A DNA stretch of 64,000 bases from Silene latifolia (Eukaryota; Streptophyta; Magnoliopsida; Caryophyllales; Caryophyllaceae), in the NCBI RefSeq assembly GCF_048544455.1, contig NC_133538.1, forward strand, positions 43,002,969 through 43,066,968, written 5' to 3'. The translations under genes were made by a program, and so were the position numbers. The notes below the pieces were generated by a model. That model was not told the DNA's origin, did not search any database, and saw only the letters and a program-made list of their open reading frames with translations. Below are positions 56,160-64,000 of this stretch, one piece after another. The stretch's first letter is position 1. The number at the start of each line of letters is the position of its first letter.

Positions 56160-57470
56160 AATCAACCCGGAACAGGCGCAACAGAGCTGCGTCCCTTGGA
56201 ATAGGCGCAGTAGTTGCTGCGTCTGTTCCTGACCTGAATTCTGGCAGTGAAGCCGGAATTGCGTGTTGTTAATACTCGTTGGTAAATTTAATGATTGATT
56301 AAATTATTTACTCGGATGAAAGTGGTTAATAGGTTATTTACATGTGATTGAGGGGTCATAAAACAATAAAACACAGATGAGACGGATACAAACGAATTAA
56401 TTACATGAACGAATGATGGATTAGTGACATGGGTGAACGAAATAGGCTAAACATGATGAATCAACGACAAATTAATGACGAATATGACAAATAACAGATG
56501 AAAATATATCAAAGGATCGAATTACAGAAACTCAATATGAACAAATCGAATTTCTACAACCCGTATTGAATTTTATGACGAAAACCGGCAAATATTGATT
56601 ACTTGAGATTTAAGTCCGAATTTAATGACAAATTAAACATGTGCTAATGATGATGAATAATATACATGTGGAATTAATATGCTATTGTGGTCAAAGAATT
56701 AACAATAAACAAACGCAACAAAATAAACACGAACGAATTACAGAGGACGAAGGAAGAAGAAAGGAAGCGAGAATCGCGGCCTCACGAAGAGGCGAGCAGA
56801 ATGCGCTCCTTCGAAGAGGCGCAGCGATTCTTTGCGTCCTTTCTCGACGGTTTGTCTTACGAAAATCCGTAAAAAGGGTTTTAAAGCACGGTTTTAGAAA
56901 TCGATTTTAAGAGGTATTTTCGACATAAACCTTACATGATGATTACAAAAAGTAAATAACAATAAATAAAATAGGGATTTACACCCTCAGACTTACATGT
57001 TGACGAAACGAGAAGGACTAAGATATCGATTAGTGATGCTCGACGCGAATGTAAAGAAAGTGCCCTCGTAAGAGGAAAACGATTAGATTAATTAAGTTGA
57101 ATGGTTGTGGAGTTGGTCAAATTGGTCGGTCATGCAAACGAGGCTGGTACTCAGAAGGATCCGAGCTTACGTGGTTGAAAGATCAAGCACGTAGACGCCA
57201 AAAAGTAAGAACAAAAGTCTAGAATGCAAAGGGAGAAGAGAAGGGCGGACACTCGCGTGAGAAATATGAGGAGCGAAGGCTCCTATTTATACTAATCACG
57301 GAATTAGGGTTTAGAAAAGGAGAGAAAGATCCGGAAATAACCGACTTAGGTAAAACGCGGAAACTTGGACAAAAAGAAAACCTTGAGGAAAAGGCGCAGC
57401 AAAGCTGCGTCCCTTGGAAGAGGCAAAGACTGCTGCGTCCTTTCCTCACGGTTCCTCCTGCGCAAGAAAG
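56160..57470. repeat. Three copies of a GCGCAGC...GCTGCGTC palindromic repeat
   Basis: Blocks like GGCGCAGCAAAGCTGCGTCC, then CTTGGAAGAGGC and GCTGCGTCC, occur at about 56,172-56,235, 56,785-56,850 and 57,390-57,445, at intervals of about 610 bases. Each has inverted GC-rich halves able to form a hairpin. They lie in the LTR-like region. Confidence 0.6.
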
Positions 57471-58269
57471 CGCGTTTGACAACCTGTCGTATTTTAGGCA
57501 TAACTTTCTCTACAAGACTCGGAATAAGGTGATTTTGGTGGCGTTGGAAAGCTAAGAAAGAGATCTAGAACTTTCTGTGAAATAGGCCTGACCCAAAAAA
57601 CTCGTTATGACCTCGTAAAATGGGCCTAATGGTCGGGTTATCATTTTAACTAAATGAAATGCACATTTTGTAATGTAAACTTTTAGTTTAGCCTAATGAA
57701 GTGACATGAGACTCAAAATGAGATATAATCTCAACATTTTATGACATCCTAACCTTAGGTAGACAAGCACATTGCTTTGACTCGGGATTTGACGGTTTTT
57801 AGAAAATGAAGACGGTTTTACGCCCGGACTCCAAATGTACTCTAATTACTGCCAAAACGACCGTAATGACACCTAGATGACAATTAAGAGGTAGACATAA
57901 ATATTTGAGCAATCACTTGACGATAAACTTACGAACTGTCACAAATCGTTCAGCGTACCAAACATGCGGCCCAATCATCACCGGGTGGTTTGCGGGAGGT
58001 GCGAAATGAGGTGTCTCTGAGCCCCCACTTTGACTGAGGCTTGGACAAGGCGAAAGTCAAAGTATAGCCATCAGGTCAATCGAAGATTACAACCTGGCGA
58101 CTATGGCGACGCGAGGCGGTTCAAGGGGTCTGAACCAAGGACCTGTCGTCGGGAACATTTTAGAGTTTGTCGACTATCGGGGAGGGTCGTTTAAAGTCCA
58201 TTAGACTACGTAAGGAAGCTCGCCAGCCATAAGAAGAGACCATACCTGAGACTTCTTTCTCGAGATGTT

Positions 58270-59170
58270 TCCGGAGTTGCGTAGGAGCTAAGGGTAAGCA
58301 TAGGAGCTAAGGGTAAGCGTAGGAGCTAAGGGTAAGACCTAAAAGATATATAAGGATTGTGCTAAGGTGTGGGACCCTAAAGGAAAGCATTGTCGGGAAG
58401 GAGGTCAAATATAAGTTCAACTTAAGGGGTAACCAAGGTTTGAGTGTAGGAACTCTAAGAAAAGGTGATCCTAAAGGAATATGATCCTAAGGGTAGAAGT
58501 GTATGAACTCTAGGGAGTTTGGGAACTTAAAAGAAGCTAGGTGTGCAAACCTGGGTATATGAACCTAAAAAGGCGGCTGGTATGGGAACTTAAAGGCTTG
58601 TGAACCTAAAGGAATTGGGATCCTAAGGTTAAGTTTATGAACTGCTGGGTTACTAATTCTTGTTTTAAACGTGTGCGCTTAAGCTTTCTGAGGTATGAGA
58701 ACTCCAAAAGGATTTTATGGGTTTATGAACCTAAGGTCGTTGGTGTGGGAGCTTAAAGGTTTATGAACCTAAAAGAAGCCATTTTGGGATCTAAGAATCT
58801 AGGGGTCACAGGGATTCTGAAGAAACTTCTTAACACTTCCGAAGGCTAACTCTGAAGGCTATCTCTCACTAAAAGAAAGGCTGAAGGACAACTCTCTCTA
58901 AAGGACTGAAAGGGGACTTAACTGAAAAGGGGTTGTCTGAAGGTTACTGAAAGGATTATCCTGAAGTGTCTTAAGAAATAAAGGATTATCTGAAGGGAGG
59001 AAGGCTGAAGGAAGGATTATCCCAAAGGTTATCTAAAGGGTTGTCTGAAGGATATGAAGGTAATTTTCTGAAAGATCTGAAGGGTTTATCCTGAAAAAGG
59101 GTTACCTGAAAGATATGAGGGTTTATCCTGAAAAGGGTTACCTAAAGATATGAAGGATCACCTGGGGGTA
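58270..59170. repeat. Tandem and degenerate short repeats in the LTR-like region
   Basis: Three tandem copies of TAGGAGCTAAGGGTAAGC (58,281-58,340) are followed by loosely repeated TATGAACCTAA and GGATCCTAAGG units. From about 58,830 to 59,160 comes a CTGAAGGATTATC/GGTTACCTGAAAGATATGA repeat. Non-coding. Confidence 0.7.
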
Positions 59171-59309
59171 TCTGCCTCTCTCTGTCCTCAAGCAAACTCT
59201 CACTGGGGAGTAAAACGATGATTTTGGGAGAAGACAGCAGGACACAGTTTGGAACTGCTGGGAGAAATCTGCTTGCGTTCAGCTTCGAACAAATTTCGGA
59301 AGGATTTGG

Positions 59310-59440
59310 GGTCGATGTTGATCTCCATGTCTCGAGAGAGAATGAGCTCTCGCTGAGGGAACATAATCGGGAACTGATCTCCATGTCTCGAGAGGGAATG
59401 TCTATCCGTGTACTCTCGCTGGGGGAACATAATAGAGGTG
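59310..59440. repeat. Tandem duplication around GATCTCCATGTCTCGAGAG
   Basis: The block GATCTCCATGTCTCGAGAG, followed by CTCTCGCTG and GGGAACATAAT, occurs at about 59,320 and 59,379. The second copy contains a small insertion. Confidence 0.75.
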
Positions 59441-61879
59441 TGTCGAAACACTTGTCAAACGAGAACCGCTCGTTGTGGCAAGCGAGGTCTTGATAAAGTA
59501 CTGCTTCTGATACTTACCTGCATGGTTAGTAGCCACACAAGAATGCAATCTAATATATGCATGTAAGCAATTATCACATGGACCTCGAATAAGGAAACAC
59601 ATAGATTTTGCAAAAGTCGTTTCTTTATAAAAGTTGTTTAAAACTCGCTCAAAGAAATTTGTCGTTTGTACAATGTTATGCATATTCAAATGGGCTTTAG
59701 ACACGCGACTGACGTGATGTAGACCTTATATGGACGTGACGCGAAATGTAGACTTAGGTTTGACTGACGAGACACTAACTTAGATTTGACGCGACACAGG
59801 GATGACTTTGACAGACTTTGCTTAAGTATGCGCAACCCCTAGCCAAACATGGGTGACAATGCGTATCAGTTCCAAAGGTAGAATAATTGCAAGAATGATG
59901 AAGGCATATAAAGACAAGGCATGAGCCATGGATCATCTGTCTACTAGGACTTCTTTCACCACCGTTTGCTGTAAAAGAGACCCCTCTTGAGGCACGATGA
60001 CTTGGGAGAATTGATCCAAGACCTTTGTCATTGTCCGGACCGAGTACTAGCTAGACTTAGTGGAATAAAGGAAGGGTGGCATCTTGGAAGAGAAGCCCCC
60101 AGGATGAGAAGATGACTCTCGACTTTGGTAAAAAAGAGGCTGGGCGACAATAAGGAGCCCCCAGTATAGAGGTGTTGGTTGTGGAAGGGATGTTAATTGA
60201 GGTTGGAAGGTTGCAATAGAGGTTGAAAGTTGATGGTTGAGGTGGTTGATAATTGAAATTGAAAGTTGGAAGTGGGGATGGTTGTGTCCTTGAGGACTGC
60301 CTACGTATTTACGTGAAGTGAAATCAAACCAGATCGTAGTTCTGAGGTTTGGTTAATTTTATTTGGGTGTTGTGGTTGTATCCTTCTTGTGTAAGAAAAG
60401 ACTGCCTACGTATCCACCTGAAAAGGTGAAATCAAACCATGCTCGTAGTTCAAGTGTGTGCCTAAGCTATGTTGTTTGGACCTTAAAGTGTATGGGTCAC
60501 GAGGGTATATTCCTTTGGTGACTCGAAGAATCGATTTGAGATAACTCCCTCTGATCATAGACCAAAGAGGTATAATTAAGTTGTAAAAATTTCCTTGTCA
60601 TGTGAGCACACCCGAAAGTGGACCCTAAGGATGGATATGGGTATGTCCCGTCCTAGGTAGCAAAGTATTAAATACTCCGTGTCTGGGTCAAGGTGAAACT
60701 GGATCGGATATTTGGAATGTGGAGCTCGGTAATAAGAGGCTTTTATGAAGAAATCTCTGGAGCTTTGATTTTGTGGAGTTAAGGCTTGATGGGGTTATGG
60801 CTTGTAATATGGCTTGGAAATGGAGTCTCTTGGCTTGATGTAGCCTGAGCACATAAAGGTAGGTTAAAATGATGTGGGATCAAGTTTTCATGTCTTGGCC
60901 CTAAAGGATGGGTATACTTGACGAGCTTGAGAGGATTCTCAAAATTCCTAACTATCTCCCGGTAACGGTCTCGAGAAGGACTTAGGGTGTATAATGTATG
61001 GAAGACTAAGTGAGGGTGCTAGCTGACCATCTTCATTGATGTCTTGGTTCTATACTGTAACTTGATTCTATATAGACTTCAGGAGTATTCCGTTTAGTAT
61101 TTGATTTCAGGCTTGTTCTTGATTCAGACTCAGATTCTTGGTCTGGAATATATCTCGGATTTTGCTTAGACTCTTGATCCAGGTTTTGAAGACAACTTTG
61201 ACTTTTGATATTGACTTGCTTGCTTGATTGAGCCTTCTTCTTTTGCTTTTGTCTTGGGCTATAGGCATAACTACGGCTTCGGATATTGATCTTGGGTATT
61301 TCTCTTGATTGAGTCTTTGTCTTTGATCGTGGCTCGTATCGTCCTGGATTGGCTTGCTATCATGGATTTGGGTTAGACTAGAGCCTTTGGTGTGAAATGG
61401 GTTGGTTTTTTAGTAACACTGGTTGTTTATTGTGGGGAATGGGCTTGCCTTCCGTCATGGATCGTTAACAAGGGAGATGGTCTGGATTTGTCCTAGAATC
61501 TCTTGAGACAGGCTCGTCTAAATTGGGGTTATATTGTGGTTTCTATTGCCAGACATGGAATAGGTAAGAAAAGAACACGGAGTTTCAGGTCCTCTACAAC
61601 TTTGAACGGAACATCATCTAAGTGCACTCACATTGACTGACATGTTGTTGTTCTTTTAAAAATGTCTCAAATCAATTCTTGTTGTCACAGGAAAAGGGTA
61701 AAGGAAGAGACATGATAGAATATGTGGATTGAAAATGGTACTTTTATTGAAATGAATAATAAATGTACTTAACATAGACTCTAAAAGACATGTGACTCGT
61801 GGGACAGCCCCCAGGTTGTCACTAGAAACGGAAATGGACACAAATAAAGACACTATGACAAAATTATGGGATAGAAAGC

Positions 61880-63230
61880 CTAAGACTCGGACTCAGGCTC
61901 GGACTTGATTTCAGATATAGACTCGTAATCATCGGCCCATGCTTGAACATTTTCTCTTTTAGCAACTGGCTTTGACACCTGACTTTGAGCATTCACCCAT
62001 TTGAGCACCTCATCCTCACCATTGGGAACATTGGAAGGATAACAGTTAAGAAGAGTTTCTTGATAAGTGGTATATCCATGAGGATTTCCTAAGCTACCTT
62101 GTGGATTAAAGGTTGAGAGGGACAACCTCCCGCTTTCAATCATATGCTGAATGACATGTTTTAATTTGTAACATTTCTCTGTATCATGCCCTTTGCCTCT
62201 ATGGTATTTGCAGTAGGCATTCTCATCCCATAACTTGGATTTCTTCTCTAGGTCGGGCGTAGGTCCTATAGGCTTCAACATTCGGTGTTCCATGAGTCTC
62301 TGAAGGGCATCGGCGTATCTAATACCAATGTTGGTAAATTTCCTAGGAGGTGTGCCCTTCTTTTCGGAAGCCTTTGTAAATGACCTTGGAGGGTTGTTAG
62401 GTTTCTTTGACGAAGGGTCCATGGGGTTGCCTTTGTTGATTTTGATTCCCGGATGAGAAGAACTAAGAATAGATTGTCCACTTGTTGCTTTCTCCTTAGG
62501 ACTGTCAAGTTGAGGGTTTGTTTGGACACTTTTCATTTTGAGAGGTTGGGCATCAAGCTTCTTACCCATTTCAGCAAACTGGTTTTCAATGTTGGAAAGT
62601 CGAGAGTTTAGGCTATCAATAGCTCCCTCTATTTTGGAAAATTTGTTGTTGAAGACAATGGATAGCATGAGCATTTCACTTTGGATATCGTCATCTTCGA
62701 GGACATTGATTTCTTCATCGTCACGAGGATTGAGGAGATGAGAACAGTCTAGATATGATTCTTCGTCATGTTTAATGATATTAGACCCAAGAGGGTCGAT
62801 TTTCTTAGATTGCGCGACAGAAGGTGGCTTAGGAAGCTTGCCTTCTTCGATCATATCTTGGATGGTGTATTTCAAGAGAAAACACTCTTCGATATCATGG
62901 CCTCTACCTTGGTGATATAAGCAGTATTTGTTGCCCTTCCAGAGGTTCATCTGTTTCTCTAAAGGAGAGCCTCTTTAAAGCATCAGCATAAGACATGCCT
63001 AAATTGGTAAGCACCCTTTGATGTCTCCCAGGTTTCCTTTCAGCTGTTTTCGGCTTTCTAGGACGATGGTTATTGCAAGAGGTAAGCTTTGGACGACCTA
63101 GACTAGAGGTTTCTCTAGGTGGTGTGTTCTTTTCCACCATTCTATTCTCGAGGGTGAGGACGCGAATGCTCAAATTTTCCACTGTAGCTTGAACTGCTAG
63201 GACCATGGCATAAACATCTTGGAGAGACAC
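61880..63230 (-). pseudogene. Gypsy-type gag with duplicated zinc-knuckle module, frame-broken
   Basis: Minus-strand frames at 63,230-62,904 (108 codons) and 62,950-61,880 (356 codons) overlap and need one frame change near 62,960. The module LTNLGMSYADALKRL, then YCLYHQGRGHDIEECFLLK and IQDMIEEGKL, occurs first. It recurs about 220 residues later as FTNIGIRYADALQRL, then YCKYHRGKGHDTEKCYKLKH and IQHMIESGRL. Both have the C-x2-H-x4-H-x4-C spacing seen in plant Ty3/gypsy gag proteins, which package retroelement RNA. The region between has a coiled coil and a Ser/Pro/Lys-rich linker. The protein ends at an acidic SEPESES tail and a stop. No protease or reverse transcriptase follows in any frame, which suggests a gag-only non-autonomous element or a truncated one. 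Confidence 0.65.
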
Positions 63231-63234
63231 GGTG

Positions 63235-64000
63235 ATTGTGGCTTGATCTGCTTCGTAACTTTGCTGACTGACAAAACTTGCTGGATTCCTACTCGACAGA
63301 AATGACGCGCATTACACTCGATTCGACATAGGATCACGCATACTAAGGCAACAAACAAGAAAGGGACAAGGTGACAAATCTAGACTTGACTTGTGAATTC
63401 ATGAAATGTCGTGAGCGACTTCTCGTGTTTGAATTCACGGTGCTTGACTATAATTTTAGACTCGAGTGTTAACTTAAACGGAGTGACCCTCATATGATTG
63501 ACCTTATTGACGGGATTGATGACACATGTTAATTCTAATTTGTGTTGTTTAAGACAGACTTGACTCGAGGTTCGGGTATGTGTGTCCTGAACGTGTCATT
63601 AGGAGAACTCAAGAGACGGATTTTGGAATGACTCGATGTGTTAGCCTCGAGTGCGTGAGTCGAAGTGTGGAAATGTTTATATCCTAATTGAGTTAGGGTA
63701 GGGAGTCCAAAATGACGGCGTGACGCCTCAGGACTTGACTTGAATTTTGAAAAGACCCAAAATGTAAAGGAAGACGAGTTTATGACTCGACAGAGTTCCG
63801 ACTAGGATATAGTCGGTTTGAACTTTGACTCTAACTTAGCCCAATTGAATTTACACATTTACATTTACATGATTTGAAAATCTTTTGATTAAAACATTTT
63901 TTTTGGACTCTTTTTTTTTTACGTTTTTTTTTAAATGGGTTTAAGGCCTGAAGTTTGACTCGACATTTGGACAGAGTTTCGACTGGTTTTGAGCTATATT
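63235..64000 (-). other. Upstream (5') non-coding part of the gag-bearing element
   Basis: There is no ORF. The sequence has repeated GACTTGA/ACTCGA-type words that also occur at 59,690-59,830. By position on the minus strand this is the leader or 5' LTR side. The element runs past the end of the window. Confidence 0.4.

Larger units (their letters stand above)
55440..61870 (-). mobile_element. LTR-retrotransposon non-coding part (LTR-like), minus strand
   Basis: Near 55,520 the minus strand has TGGCGACTCCAACA, which resembles the primer-binding site reported for Tat/Ogre-type gypsy elements. On that reading, sequence to its right is LTR. Other phrases I associate with such plant elements are GGAGTAAGGGGTGAGGGTAC (55,674), TAGCGGCCTCTACTAATGAT (55,741) and GACTGCCTACGTATTTACGT (about 60,296), with a second copy GACTGCCTACGTATCCACCT (about 60,401). 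No pol, RNase H or integrase frame is present in these 6.4 kb. The limits of LTR and interior cannot be fixed inside this window. Confidence 0.5.

Noticed and set aside
57219-57482. 87-codon minus-strand ORF with Cys and Ser
   Set aside because: It lies in the LTR-like non-coding region over the hairpin repeats. No relative recognised and no codon bias.

Overview
This window is nuclear DNA of a flowering plant. It is AT-rich, has GT-AG introns, and almost everything in it is transposable-element sequence of plant families: Mutator-like elements, Helitrons, hAT and Stowaway MITEs, a CACTA-like derivative, a SINE, and a Ty3/gypsy-type gag. The many Stowaway ends of the CTCCCTCCGT type and the style of the LTR retroelement would suit a Caryophyllales genome, but that is a weak inference. 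I see no rRNA, tRNA or CRISPR, and only one convincing intact host gene, a two-exon DUF538 protein at 43,189-43,985 (+).

Layout. 0.2-13.4 kb: a decayed multi-exon element gene on the minus strand. It has Lys-rich exons (12.2-9.0 kb, interrupted by an 862-bp hAT element with a perfect 8-bp duplication), a conserved N-terminal domain (8.5-7.1 kb), an acidic exon array (7.0-5.0 kb), a Ulp1/C48 cysteine-protease module (4.9-3.1 kb), a second degenerate Ulp1-like module (3.0-1.8 kb) and a coiled-coil ORF (0.6-0.2 kb). 13.5-22.2 kb: two terminal-inverted-repeat elements back to back, with (TA)n between and outside them. The first encloses a CACTA-like GGCGAC/GTCGCC array. The second carries captured gene pieces, including an LRAT-domain pseudogene. 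22.2-37.6 kb: four Helitron-like elements head to tail, with nested smaller Helitrons, MITEs and a SINE. 37.66-42.97 kb: a 5.3-kb MULE with about 135-bp terminal inverted repeats, a broken MuDR-type transposase gene and a convergent GRF zinc-finger/coiled-coil gene. It ends about 220 bp upstream of the DUF538 gene.

43-47 kb: the DUF538 gene followed by small non-autonomous elements. 47.17-53.14 kb: a composite element with a plant-mobile-domain (PMD) pseudogene, a divergent pair of small ORFs separated by an array of 14 AACGG motifs, and a FAR1-type DNA-binding ORF that lacks a transposase core. 53.1-55.4 kb: non-coding sequence with MITE remains. 55.4-64.0 kb: part of a minus-strand gypsy-type LTR element, with a duplicated gag zinc-knuckle module but no visible pol.

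The most interesting signals are: the divergent promoter built of AACGGYTA repeats inside the PMD/FAR1 element; the repeated association of GRF zinc-finger/coiled-coil accessory ORFs with MULE-type elements; the tandem Ulp1 modules with one altered catalytic site; the head-to-tail Helitron array; and the use of (TA)n tracts as element boundaries. Family names come from recognising motifs by eye. No database search was run.
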